From the NCBI RefSeq assembly GCF_022179445.1, contig NZ_BPQU01000009.1, positions 1-64,000 on the forward strand: DNA of 64,000 nucleotides, given 5' to 3'. The notes under the pieces were generated by a model. It made no database searches, was not told the origin of the DNA, and saw nothing but the letters and a program-made list of their open reading frames with translations. Position 1 is the stretch's first letter. Every line of letters starts with the position of its first letter. The stretch comes from Methylobacterium mesophilicum. GTDB taxonomy: Bacteria; Pseudomonadota; Alphaproteobacteria; Rhizobiales; Beijerinckiaceae. Shown here in pieces: positions 45,176-54,346 of the stretch. Position numbers and translations under genes: made by a program.

Positions 45176-46669
45176 GCCGCCACCTCCAGCACCAGCACGG
45201 CGTAGTCGGCGGCCACGGTCGTCCTCACCATGGTCCTGGGCAGATGCAGATAGGCCGCCAGGCCGAGCCGGTGTGGTCGTCGTTCGAGCTGGGCCAGCGC
45301 GATCAGCTTGACCGCGTCGAAGCCGATCGCCCCGAGCCGGATTGCGTCGGTGACGGCCGAGGCCAAGACGTCCTTGGGCATCGCCTCCATCAGGCGCAGC
45401 ACCTGGATGAACTCGCGCTTGCCGCGGTTGCCCATGTGCGCCTCCAGGAGGTGGCGCAGGTGCTGGAACGCCTCGAGCAGATCCCAGCCCTGGAGCGCGG
45501 CCGCCTGGTCGAGAGCGTTCGGTTTGATCTCGATCAGCGCGAGGTAATCCAGCGGATCGGACACGAACACGCCCGTGCCGTAGCTGCGCTCATGCCGGGC
45601 GATCTCGATCCCCGCGCACAGGATCACGACCTCCTCGACGAAGCCCTTCACCAGCACGTCTCGGAAGCCGTAGGCGGTCGGCACCGAGTAGTCGTTGCAA
45701 CGGTAGCGAACCAGCGCGGTCGAGGAGACGCGCCCAGCCCGCTTCTCGCACGGCTCTAGCGGGACCGCCGGCAAGGCACGCAGGACGGCACGATCAGTGA
45801 CCAGTCGCGTGCCGATGCTCTCGGCATGCTGTCCGGCCCGCTCATCCTGCCGGGTCCGGCAGCGTCGCTCCAGATCCGCGTTCAACGCCTCGAAGAAGGC
45901 CGACACCGGAGCCGGGGTCATGAGGTTGGACCGGGCGTACTTGACCAGTCCTTCAACCTTGCCCTTGTCGTTGCCCTTGCCCGGACGCCCGAAGCGGTCT
46001 CGGAACAGGTAGTGGCTCACCAGCTCGGTGAAGGCGCGGGTGCGCTCGCGCTGCCCGCCGCCGCAGATCTTGGCCACCGCGATCCTGGTGTTGTTGTAGA
46101 GGATAAACAGCGGCACGCCGGCGAAAAACCTGACGGCGGCGACATGCCCGTCCAAGGCCGCCTCGGTGGTCTCTCGCGGATACGCCTTCACGAAGCAGGC
46201 GTCGGAATGCAGCAGGTCCATGCAAAAGAAATGGATCTTCCGACGCACGCCGCCGATGGTGGCGACCGTCTCGCCGAAGTCGACCTGCGCGTGGCCGGGC
46301 ATGCGCCAACGGAACGAAGGTCTCCAGCCCGCTCGCGCGTGCGATCCGGACGTGATCCTTCACAACCGTATAGCCGCCAGCATGGCCCTGCTCGTCGCGC
46401 AAACGTTCGAAGATCCGCTTGACCGTGTGGCGTTGCTTGACGGGGGCGATCCGGTCCGCCTTCAAGATCGCGTCGATCACCGGAAGTAGCGGCCCCAGCT
46501 TCGGCTTCCCGATCGGCTTGGAACGGGTGCAACCCGGCGGCAGTCAGAACCGGCACATCTTGGCGATCGCCTCGCGATTGAGCCCAAATACCCTTGCTGC
46601 CTCGCGACGAGAGTGGCCGTCGATGAAAACGAACTGCCGAACGGCCGCGTAGACCTCCACGGCAAACAT
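45172..46669 (-). pseudogene. istA: IS21-family transposase IstA, broken
   Basis: The N-terminal part starts at the ATG at 46669 (MFAVEVYAAVRQFVFIDGHSRREAARVFGLNREA), the helix-turn-helix of IstA. It then meets a TGA at 46544-46546 and, after VIDAILKADRIAPVKQRHT...SGLETFVPL, a frameshift near 46305. The remainder continues in another frame as MPGHAQVDFGETVATIGG with the DDE catalytic core (FCMDLLHSDACF, FILYNNTRIAV, NDKGKVEGLVKYAR). The copy cannot transpose by itself. Confidence 0.88.
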
Positions 46670-46748
46670 CCTGGGGCCCTCCCGAAAGAGAAGCCTCTCC
46701 ACCGGCCGGCTTTTACCCCGCCCGCATCAGCTCAACGCCGACGCTCCA

Positions 46749-47063
46749 GTGGATGATTTTGTCACCGTCCTACACACCAAGGTCGAGCACTGCCTGACCA
46801 AGCCGCGCTGCCCATGGACGGACGGTCAAGTCGAGCGGAGGAACCGCACCATCAAGGACGTCATGGCCAAACGCTACCACTACGGCAGCCACGACGAGCT
46901 GCGCCAGCACCTCCAGCTGTTCGTCGATGCCTACAACTACGGCCGTCGCCTAAAGACCCTGCGCGGTCTCACCCCCTACGAGTTCGTCTGTCAGGCCTGG
47001 AAGAAACAGCCGGAGCGGTTCAGGCTCGACCCGTCACACCACACCGCGGGACCAAACATCTAG
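46749..47063 (+). pseudogene. IS481-family transposase C-terminal fragment
   Basis: TKPRCPWTDGQVERRNRTIKD is the last part of the integrase-core (rve) domain with the catalytic Glu, followed by YGSHDELRQHLQLFVDAYNYGRRLKTLRGLTPYEFVCQAW. About two-thirds of the transposase is missing upstream. Confidence 0.85.
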
Positions 47064-47171
47064 TTGCGGCGCGTCAAATCCGTCGACATCCGCTTTCAGG
47101 AGCTGCCGAAGCCCCTTGAAGTGGCTAGATTGGGCGCATATCGGCCTAGAGGAGCTGGCCGAGAAGAGCAC

Positions 47172-47225
47172 GTCCGCTTTTCCCGCTCGCCTTCTCCAAA
47201 GCGGACCGGCAGCTTTCGGCCAGAT
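47172..47225 (+). repeat. GCGGAC-type palindromic intergenic repeat, copy C
   Basis: GTCCGCTTT (47172-47180) pairs with AAAGCGGAC (47198-47206), followed by CGGCAGCTTTCGGCCAGA as in the copy at 31299. The rest of 47064-47467 is AT-rich with no gene seen. Confidence 0.7.
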
Positions 47226-47467
47226 GCGATCACAGGCCTATGCCAGCTTGCCCGCAAGCTAATCTAATTTAGTCATTAATTAAATCGCACTCTTGATTCG
47301 GAGTGCATTTCTATAAGACTATAATATTGAAACCATTACAGATATTTCTCCGACATCATTTCAAAAATAGCAGATTGATATTGAATTCATAGACTAGGAT
47401 ACTCATATGCATGGTGCTGTTCTAACTTGCTAGTCAAACAGAGAAGCATCTGGCGCAGGGTAAAGCT

Positions 47468-47992
47468 ATGTCGAATTTTAGTTCTGCTCACAAGCAAGAA
47501 AGCTACGAGGACGCCATCGGGCGCATCGGCACGCAACTCGTGGACGAATGCGATGCCGCGAAGGACAATCAAGTCCGCTCGATGCGCGTCGTCAAAGGGA
47601 GCAATCTAGCTCTGCTGAGTTTGCGTGTCCGACATGCAGACAACCCCGATGCTCAGCTCGATCGTATGATTGCCGTGCTCGTCGACGGCCATAGACCGGC
47701 CCCGGCAATGCCCTATACGGCCTCTCTCGACGCGGCGCGCAGCTTCGTTGCAGAGGCGCTGCCCGGGTTCTGGGTTAGGTCGGGTTTTAGCGAGTTGACT
47801 GGGTTCTGCAGTCTCGGCCCTGACTACGCCGGATCTGAAGGGCCGCGTCTCGCTGTTGAGTGGCCTTACGGCGACTGCCCTGACGAGTGGACCGAGGATC
47901 TCGCTCCCGGTGATGGTCCTCACCGAGAATGCTACGCGATCCTGAGTTGTGCCCTGCAGGCGCTGGCTTATCGCCATAAGCGTGGGCTCTGA
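47468..47992 (+). CDS. Hypothetical protein with phage ABA-sandwich-like C-terminus
   Basis: A 174-residue protein. The second half, MPYTASLDAARSFVAEALPGFWVRSG..., then ECYAILSCALQALAYR, has the layout of short phage or prophage proteins carrying the ABA-sandwich domain (PYTxSLDAA...W...A...A..ALRAR). The first half (ASSVDE-like polar helices, LVDECDAAKDNQVRSM) is unassigned. It probably belongs to the element's phage-derived part. Role unknown. Confidence 0.6.
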   Translation: MSNFSSAHKQESYEDAIGRIGTQLVDECDAAKDNQVRSMRVVKGSNLALLSLRVRHADNPDAQLDRMIAVLVDGHRPAPAMPYTASLDAARSFVAEALPGFWVRSGFSELTGFCSLGPDYAGSEGPRLAVEWPYGDCPDEWTEDLAPGDGPHRECYAILSCALQALAYRHKRGL

Positions 47993-48319
47993 TCACGGCA
48001 CGGACGTCAACCCAAAGAGAGGTTTTGACAATCTTTGGGTTGGCCTGTGCCTCATTGGGCCTTATGCCAACCTCGTCCGGGATTTGCGGAGGAGTCCGGT
48101 TAAAGGATGGATTTTGCATCGTGATAGACGCAAGAACATGGTCAAGTAGGTGAGCTTCGCCCTACTTATGAGTTCTTCATGTGGAGTGGTGGGTGTTTTT
48201 TGTCGGAAGACACGTTGCATTCAGAAGCACTATCTGTCCTTCAAGCTTGAAAAATTTTCAATTTTTGTTTTCATCACAACAAACGATCTGTATGAACTTA
48301 CAAGGGCTTGGGCAGATCA
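47993..48319. other. Intergenic, no feature recognised
   Basis: AT-rich in its right half (48180-48300). No gene, RNA or strong hairpin seen. Confidence 0.4.
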
Positions 48320-48784
48320 TCAGCCAGCTAGACTAAGAAGGTAAGCTCGGAAGCCGGCCGGTGTGAAGCGAATGTCCTCGAACACCGGACCTGTGCCTCG
48401 GGCATAAAAGACGGCAATCTTGCGCACTTCGGCGGGAGCGCTAGCCTCAGTCTCAAGTCGGGTACACAGACTGTGCCGCCAAGCGGCAATCGTGTCGAGC
48501 TGTTCTGCACGCCGTTCTGCGAGCCATACCAAGATATGATCTACCCGGTAGACCAGGGGGGAGCCGGAGGCGCGTTTAAACCAAGCGCTGGGGAGCGGAT
48601 CCGGTGTGAGCCGCCGGTTGCGCCACGTGTTCCATGCGCCAGGGTCTACTCCCAGCGCGGCCGTTAAGGCGGTGGTGGAGATCGGCGACCACGCAAAATG
48701 GCCTGGAAGGTGGACTTCGGAGGCCCGTGGTAGCGTCCTCAGAGTGGTGCCTGACTTCCTAATAATAGCGAGCGGAGGAGGCAT
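48320..48784 (-). CDS. Hypothetical protein downstream of the element's primase
   Basis: About 154 residues from MPPPLAIIRKSG. A DNA-binding-like segment occurs in FAWSPISTTALTAALGVDPGAWNTWRNRRLTPDPLP, with the spacing of a helix-turn-helix, and YRVDHILVWLAERRAEQL follows. The open frame begins at 48817, but the first 11 codons would overlap the tandem repeats of the candidate origin. It may be a small regulator of element replication (inference). Confidence 0.6.
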   Translation of the reverse strand: MPPPLAIIRKSGTTLRTLPRASEVHLPGHFAWSPISTTALTAALGVDPGAWNTWRNRRLTPDPLPSAWFKRASGSPLVYRVDHILVWLAERRAEQLDTIAAWRHSLCTRLETEASAPAEVRKIAVFYARGTGPVFEDIRFTPAGFRAYLLSLAG

Positions 48785-48791
48785 CGGATCA

Positions 48792-48949
48792 GTAACAGGT
48801 AACACGTAACACCTCATTTTAAATTGGGTTTCTAAGTGTACATACTAGTCAGGTGCGAGGCGGAGGGCTTACTGCCCTCCGCCTCCACGACTGGCCTTGT
48901 ACAGCCAGCGTCTGAGTTTCAATCAGTGTGTTACCTGTTACCCTGTTAC
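48792..48949. other. Candidate replication origin with inverted iteron clusters
   Basis: Three tandem heptamers GTAACAG, GTAACAC, GTAACAC (48792-48812) face three more in the opposite orientation, GTGTTAC, CTGTTAC, C, CTGTTAC (48928-48949). Between them is a perfect 11-bp hairpin (48858-48868 with 48874-48884, loop TTACT). The block ends 4 bases from the stop of the primase/helicase gene. Iterons beside a replicative primase are how P4-type satellites organise their origins. Confidence 0.6.
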
Positions 48950-48952
48950 TCT

Positions 48953-51331
48953 TCAGGCGGTCCGGGCCTCGCCGACCTCCTCCTGGGCGGTCGGCCGCAT
49001 GGGTTGAACGTTGGATCTGTCGGGTGCTGCACGAAGCACTTCCGCTTTCAGCACACTGTCCGGCGCGTTGAGATATTCCGGGACGTTACGCACCGCCCAC
49101 AGCCGCACCTTCAAACCGTTCGGAAGGGTGATCAAACGGTGATCGCCGCCCGGAGAAACGCCTACCTTGCGCGCCCCGATCTGCTTCATAGCCGCAACCA
49201 CCTTTCCAGCCTCGACGGGGCCAACCATTCCAGCCATGTGCGGGAGCCGCAGCGCCCCCTCCACTTCGCGCATCAGCACGATGTCTCGGTAGAAGGGACC
49301 GCTTCTCTCCTCGATCATCCCCGCGATCACTCGCCCCAGCGGGGTTCGGCTGGCTTCCTCTGCCGCGTCACGTGCACCCGTCCGCGGAGGTTCTGCTTCA
49401 GCGTTGAAGCCGCTGATATCTCGGGTGAGGAGCAAGTGCTTGAATGCACCCACCACAAGCTCGTCCGCGATGGCGGCGTAAATTTCCCGGAAGTAGCTGG
49501 CCGGCTGCTTCTCCCGCGTGGTTGCCCCCACGAAGAACCGTCGGCTCGTCGGGCCGATAACGAGGGGGGCATCGTGATTGCTATAGATGATGATGCCCCG
49601 GGGCGTCCGACCGTCGTGGAACGGAATACCCTTGCCCTCCACGCCAAACCGCTCCGCAGTGAACCAGTCCTTCAGGTCTTCCGTTACCTCGAACCGCTCA
49701 CCATGGTTGGCCTCTTCCACCACAATGACCTGGCAGTTGATGAGGCTATCTTTAAAGCGGCTGGACAGGTGTTTCCCACCCACCTTCCTTGCGTTCCGTT
49801 CGCCAAACAGTGCCTCGAGCAGCTCCCCAATCGTTGACTTGCCGTATCCCTCATCCCCAGTGATGATGAGGGCGCTCTTGATCTTAATGGCCGGCTTCTG
49901 AATTAAGTGCGCGATATAGTCGAGAACATGCCTTCGGGTCAGCTCATCGGGAAACAGCATTACAAAGTGGCGCATGATGCGTTCGGCCGCGTCAGCATCA
50001 TCGCGCGCCGAAGCCCCACCGGGGAGCCATGTGTTGCACCAAGGATCCGCAGCACCGCGATCCAGCATCAGGCGGTTATCACCCGGGAGATAGTCGAGGT
50101 GTGCCGTGCGGGGCGTCGCGGCCCAGCCCAGCATGGTATCGACAGGGTTTTTCCCAACCTTGTCCCGCACCATGGCAGCAAACGTCTTCGCTTTCAGTGT
50201 GTCACCACTCGCGGGCCGGAACACGCGGTCGGTCTCGCCGTCGAAGACCATGCCGATCTGGAGCTTGACCCGCTTTAGCAGATCATAAGCAGTCACTTCC
50301 TTGCTGCGAGGGTCGCGAGGCTTGGGCGGCAGCTGGCCGAGGTTGTACGGACCCTTAATCCGGCCCCAGAACGGGCAGCGCTCGCAAGCCTTGCAACCGA
50401 GCTTGTTCTTGATGTTGGCGCATGAGCGCGGGCCACTAGCGCGGTGCGCTTGGACCATCTTCCGAGCAGTATCGTTTCTGTCGTAGGTGGGATGGCCCTT
50501 GCTGATAAGCTGCGAGATGTTCTCACCGTCACGACACCGGGACGTGATCGAGAGAACAGCGTACCAGTCCGCCTCTGAAAGTTCAGCGGGATGCTCATCT
50601 GCTCCCGCAATAAAGGCGCAGGCCTCGCGGATCGGCGCGAACTCCGCCGGTCGCGATGTCGTCGGTAGCTGCGCTTTGAATTCAGCTGATAGGTACTCGG
50701 CGACAGCGCCATCCCCGCTGACGGCCGGCCTCTCAGGTTCAAAAGCCCGCAGGGCTTCAATCACGACCGCGGGCAATTCAGCGAATGCGATCTCCCCCGG
50801 CGCACGCCCCTCCTTCCAACGATGTTGCCCGATCACCGCCTCCGGGCCCAGTTCGCCAGGCTTGTACTGAACACGCGAAGGGGGGAGGACGCAGTTCACA
50901 GCGCCAATGCGAAACTCCAAATTCGGCAAGCCGAGCATCGCCTTCTGGAACTCCAAGTCCGCTCCAGTCGGCAGACGATAGATGAGCAAGCCGCCACCAC
51001 TTGCCGTTACAGCCTCAACCGTTGGCGGGAGCGGCCCAAAGCGCTCATTCACGGTGGCCCAGCTTTCAACCCCTTTGCCGCCATGCTTGGTGTCGATATC
51101 GATCACGGCGAACGTACTGCCAGGCTTGAAACCAATATTCTGGGCCGGATCCAGGTATGTGAGGGAAACCTCATTCGGGCGGGTGATGCCCGGGCGCAAC
51201 TGCCATCCCTTTCCAACCGGCTTTTTGGTCAGGGGGTGGAGTGACAACAATTCCATGCCGAACGACAAATAAACTTGTGCTGCTTCAGCCGGCAAAGTGT
51301 TGTCAGATAAGATTTGAGATGCCATATTCAT
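48953..51331 (-). CDS. Primase-polymerase / superfamily 3-type helicase of the element
   Basis: A 792-residue replication protein. An N-terminal prim-pol domain (FGMELLSLHPLTKKPVGKGW; catalytic VIDIDTKHGGKG; SGGGLLIYRLP) is followed by a Cys-containing linker (CANIKNKLGCKACERCPFWG). A C-terminal P4-like helicase domain (DUF5906 type) has Walker A ITGDEGYGKSTIGELLEALFG, Walker B CQVIVVEEANHG and IIIYSNHDAPLVI. It probably starts and drives replication of the excised element. The ATG at 51331 is preferred to the TTG at 51358. The candidate origin lies directly after it. Confidence 0.88.
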   Translation of the reverse strand: MNMASQILSDNTLPAEAAQVYLSFGMELLSLHPLTKKPVGKGWQLRPGITRPNEVSLTYLDPAQNIGFKPGSTFAVIDIDTKHGGKGVESWATVNERFGPLPPTVEAVTASGGGLLIYRLPTGADLEFQKAMLGLPNLEFRIGAVNCVLPPSRVQYKPGELGPEAVIGQHRWKEGRAPGEIAFAELPAVVIEALRAFEPERPAVSGDGAVAEYLSAEFKAQLPTTSRPAEFAPIREACAFIAGADEHPAELSEADWYAVLSITSRCRDGENISQLISKGHPTYDRNDTARKMVQAHRASGPRSCANIKNKLGCKACERCPFWGRIKGPYNLGQLPPKPRDPRSKEVTAYDLLKRVKLQIGMVFDGETDRVFRPASGDTLKAKTFAAMVRDKVGKNPVDTMLGWAATPRTAHLDYLPGDNRLMLDRGAADPWCNTWLPGGASARDDADAAERIMRHFVMLFPDELTRRHVLDYIAHLIQKPAIKIKSALIITGDEGYGKSTIGELLEALFGERNARKVGGKHLSSRFKDSLINCQVIVVEEANHGERFEVTEDLKDWFTAERFGVEGKGIPFHDGRTPRGIIIYSNHDAPLVIGPTSRRFFVGATTREKQPASYFREIYAAIADELVVGAFKHLLLTRDISGFNAEAEPPRTGARDAAEEASRTPLGRVIAGMIEERSGPFYRDIVLMREVEGALRLPHMAGMVGPVEAGKVVAAMKQIGARKVGVSPGGDHRLITLPNGLKVRLWAVRNVPEYLNAPDSVLKAEVLRAAPDRSNVQPMRPTAQEEVGEARTA

Positions 51332-51414
51332 GGTGGACGCATTCCTTAAAGTTGCCAATCGGTTTCTGAAGGCTCGGGTCGCCGCAAACGGCCCGAGCCT
51401 TTGCCTTTCGTGAG

Positions 51415-51723
51415 TTAGGGATATTGTTCTCGAATTGGTTTCAGCTTTGGATACGGTGTGTTGGGTGGAACAGCAGCTTGTCCATTGTCCATGATAAAGT
51501 ATTCTCCAGAATATGGGCTGCGATTTGGGCAGTGAGGGACGCGGTAACCAAGCCCATCGCTGTGTTCATGAAGTTCTCCACAGTATGGGCACCCGATAAC
51601 GAGAAATGTGTACTTCCGGTTTTTTGACAATCGACGCTGAATGATCATGGCTATCCGATCTACGACGGGGCCGTCATCAGTGTAGGTAATAAAATCACCG
51701 AAGTAGAAGCGATCACGCGACAT
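51415..51723 (-). CDS. Small zinc-finger-like hypothetical protein
   Basis: About 102 residues (MSRDRFYFGDFITYTDDG). The middle, IGCPYCGELHEHSDGLGYRVPHC, offers CxxC, two His and a Cys as possible zinc ligands. It lies between the AlpA-like gene, which it overlaps by 11 bases, and the primase gene, and is co-directional with both. Role unknown. Confidence 0.6.
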   Translation of the reverse strand: MSRDRFYFGDFITYTDDGPVVDRIAMIIQRRLSKNRKYTFLVIGCPYCGELHEHSDGLGYRVPHCPNRSPYSGEYFIMDNGQAAVPPNTPYPKLKPIREQYP

Positions 51724-51895
51724 CACGGCTGACCCCCTCTCCGGTAATTTCTCGAACATCTGCGAGACGGATCAGCGTGCGGTTACCTAACCGTTGGAGA
51801 GGAAGGTTTCGGCGTACCGTGGCCGGACATACGCCGAGGATCTTTGCAGCGTCGCCGACGCTGACCATACGACGAGCAAGAGAACGGTCTGACAT
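51713..51895 (-). CDS. AlpA/MerR-type helix-turn-helix protein (excisionase-like)
   Basis: About 60 residues, MSDRSLARRMVSVGDAAKILGVCPATVRRN then LQRLGNRTLIRLADVREITG. This is the winged-helix layout of AlpA and phage excisionases. The start at 51895 is taken because upstream sequence is not protein-like. It is the first gene of the run that includes the zinc-finger-like protein and primase. AlpA-type proteins control integrase expression and excision in satellites. Confidence 0.7.
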   Translation of the reverse strand: MSDRSLARRMVSVGDAAKILGVCPATVRRNLPLQRLGNRTLIRLADVREITGEGVSRDVA

Positions 51896-52022
51896 CAAGT
51901 GCCTCCGTGAGGGCTGTACGATCCAGGGCACGGCAAGACCGTGGTTCACCTCCGGACTGCTCAGAGCGTTGCTCTGGTCACCCCTATGGTAGTGCCGTGC
52001 ACCAAAGGCACTTAGTGTGTAG

Positions 52023-52035
52023 GTACGTTTCGTAC
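52023..52035. promoter_or_regulatory. GTACG-TTT-CGTAC palindrome, copy 1
   Basis: A perfect 5-bp inverted repeat with a 3-base spacer, about 128 bases upstream of the AlpA-like gene at 51895. Identical 14-base strings, GGTACGTTTCGTAC, recur at 54105 and 55633. It is probably a binding site for an element-encoded regulator. Confidence 0.65.
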
Positions 52036-52290
52036 AATAGCTCTGGGAGCGCTTTTTTGAATGCCTCGGCTTGCCCCGGCAGCGGGGCACTCGAAGCTTC
52101 GGCGGGGTCCTCCGCGTCGCGCCGAGATAAAAGGTGTGGGAAAAGATGTTGCGGTTTGTGCTGCTTTCGGGGAATGTCTAGCTTGATGCTCTCCTGCTAA
52201 GCGGAGAGGGAGCAAATAGCAAAGGCATTATCCATAGATGAAAATCTAAACTCAATATGTTCGATACTGGATATGCCATAAAGTAAGTGA

Positions 52291-52941
52291 TTATTTCTTT
52301 TTCCGTTTTTTAAACGGGTTGCCGCTAGCAAAACCATTTTTGACGGCCCAATCGTAGAAAATCGAAAGAGCTCTGCGCATCTCAACACGAGAAGACGCGC
52401 GGTGTGATCCTCGCATGCATTCCATAATGCCACCTGCATCTAAACTATTGATGTCAACTTGGTGAAGTGACGCCAGCTTCGATACAAAATATACTCTGAT
52501 ATCCGACAGGTAGCCCGGATCAACTTGTCCCTGCCAATATTCCAGATAAGGCTCAATGAGGTCGCCTAACGTAACTGGAGGCGATGCGTTTTCGTATTCG
52601 CGAGCTGCGTCCGGTTCCCTGCTTATGTCGGGCTGCCTATCCATCTCAAGGGCAGGCTTTCGGATTGTCGCAAGAGACTCAATGCCAAGCCGGTCTAATG
52701 TCTCTCGTTTTAGCACTATTAGTGCTGTTTTACGTGCCTCGCTCTCGGACAGGACCCTAATTTTGCCAATCGTAACTCGTTTCGAGCGCCCAAACTTATC
52801 ACGGTATTGAACGAACCAGGTTCGTGAGCCACCAGAATTTACCCTCAGACCAAATCCAGCCAGTTCTTCGTCAAAAAAGAGTTTTTGAGATTTTCCCTCC
52901 GGTATGGATACTTCGGAGGCGTTGATATCTGTGAGTTTCAT
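52291..52941 (-). pseudogene. Second integrase, truncated (no catalytic domain)
   Basis: 216 residues. The arm-binding N-terminal domain (ITINASE-like start, LFFDEELAGFGLRVNSGGSRTWFVQYRDKFGRSKRVTIG) and a core-binding domain (TLGDLIEPYLEYWQGQVDPG ... SSRVEMRRALSIFYDWAVKNGFASGNPF) are present. It then ends in a Lys-rich tail, so the Arg-His-Arg-Tyr catalytic domain is absent. It is either a relic of another element or a DNA-binding fragment. The region is AT-richer than the flanks. Confidence 0.8.
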
Positions 52942-53256
52942 GGTCGTCGTCCATTTAATTCCGAGGAATGACCCATCTAGACTTCACTGCGACGGGCAGA
53001 AATATTGAACTCAGCTCATTTGGCCGACGCCTTCCGACGCTCGATGGACACGTGCCCACAAAAGTGCTTTTCTGGTACGAACCGGACCGAGATATGATCG
53101 GTGCTGCAACCTTACTCACTAATGGCTTAGGAGCATGAGATTTAAGATGAGTGCTGCTGTCGTTAATTATCATGGCGCTACTTGTTCGTTCACTATGTTG
53201 ACGCGAAGCTTTCTAACCAAATTCGGCTTTTCGCTGTGACGGGTTGATTTTTCAAT
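52942..53256. other. Intergenic, no feature recognised
   Basis: A divergent region between the truncated integrase and the Crp-like regulator. It presumably holds their promoters. No clear palindrome seen. Confidence 0.4.
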
Positions 53257-54039
53257 ATGACCTTCGTTGAGAATTCGACCGATAAAAGCCGAAGTAATAT
53301 ATTTTCGTCGTGCTTGGTCCGAATGAATGAGGAATGGGGTTCTGTTTTGGAACCCGTTGTTATTAAGCCTGGGCAAGTTTTGTCTTATGAAGACGCCCGT
53401 GCAACCATATTGTATTTTCCAATCAATTGTGTTGTGGCTGATTTAGTAAGCCCAACATCCTGGTTTGCGGCTGCTGTACAGGAAACTGATCAACGCACAG
53501 ATGATAGCATTCAAGTAGGAATTTATGGTCCTGAAGATGTGGTGGGCCTTCCAGGTTTGCTTTCAGTTGGAATTAGTGGGCGACGATCGGTTGTAGAATT
53601 TGGCGGTCACGCACTTCGATGCCAAGTCAGCGCTGCTCGGCGTATCATGGAGCGGGACCCGGGCTCGAGAGAAGTTATTCATTCCTACGTAGCCCTTCTT
53701 CTAGAGGAGTTGGGCCAACAAGCAGCCGCAGAACAACGATTGGATGTGTCGGATCGTGTCGCGGCCTACCTATGGCGCATGGTTCAAGCCTCTGGAGAGA
53801 ACGTAATTACTATTACCCATGCTCATATCTCAAAAAGATTAGGCGCCCGACGCCCGTCTGTAACAGAGAGCATTAATGCTCTTGTGAAACTGGGTATCAT
53901 CGAGCAAATTGACCGAGGTCGAATATTGATCAAATCATTTGACGAAATAGGAAAAATCGTAAAGCGAGCTTGGCCCGCTATGCAAAATACCAGGGAAGTT
54001 TTTCGGAGCAGAATGATATCTGTTGCGATTGCCAGTTGA
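53257..54039 (+). CDS. Crp/Fnr-like transcriptional regulator of the element
   Basis: A 260-residue protein. A barrel domain (EPVVIKPGQVLSYEDARATILYFPINCVVADLV ... VGIYGPEDVVGLPGLL) precedes a dimer helix. A winged helix then reads VITITHAHISKRLGARRPSVTESINALVKLGIIEQIDRG. It has the form of small Crp-like proteins used by phage and island elements. Its codon use is less GC-rich than that of core genes. It lies upstream of the AlpA-like gene, 88 bases away. Confidence 0.8.
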   Translation: MTFVENSTDKSRSNIFSSCLVRMNEEWGSVLEPVVIKPGQVLSYEDARATILYFPINCVVADLVSPTSWFAAAVQETDQRTDDSIQVGIYGPEDVVGLPGLLSVGISGRRSVVEFGGHALRCQVSAARRIMERDPGSREVIHSYVALLLEELGQQAAAEQRLDVSDRVAAYLWRMVQASGENVITITHAHISKRLGARRPSVTESINALVKLGIIEQIDRGRILIKSFDEIGKIVKRAWPAMQNTREVFRSRMISVAIAS

Positions 54040-54105
54040 GTTTCTTTGGTGCCGTGTCGCGTGATTGATGGAATTCACCTGATGCCAACCATCTTGAAAG
54101 CTGCG

Positions 54106-54118
54106 GTACGTTTCGTAC
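54106..54118. promoter_or_regulatory. GTACG-TTT-CGTAC palindrome, copy 2
   Basis: Ends only 9 bases before the ATG of the AlpA-like gene at 54128, so it overlaps the ribosome-binding or promoter zone. The position fits autorepression. Confidence 0.7.
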
Positions 54119-54127
54119 ATACGACGC

Positions 54128-54346
54128 ATGATTGGCTCAGATCCCACCGCTCCGGCAAATCGCGTCATCCCTTTCGCAGAAGTCTGCAAGGAGGTGGGAC
54201 TTTCGCGTACCACCCTTCGTGAGATGATTGCGCGGGGGAGAGGGCCAAGAACGCTACGCCTCAGCGAACGTCGTCTCGGTATCCGTCGTCACGACCTGGA
54301 GAAGTGGCTGGCCGAGCTTGAGGACGTGCGCGGCCCAAAAGTCTAA
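54128..54346 (+). CDS. AlpA-like excisionase/regulator, antisense to integrase 3' end
   Basis: A 72-residue helix-turn-helix protein: VIPFAEVCKEVGLSRTTLREMIARGRGPRTLRLSERRLGIRRHDLEKWLAELE. This is the AlpA layout of DNA-binding helix, GPR-type wing and HDLxxWL. It overlaps the integrase gene by 93 bases on the opposite strand, so the two genes are convergent. It is probably the excision factor or integrase regulator. Confidence 0.75.
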   Translation: MIGSDPTAPANRVIPFAEVCKEVGLSRTTLREMIARGRGPRTLRLSERRLGIRRHDLEKWLAELEDVRGPKV

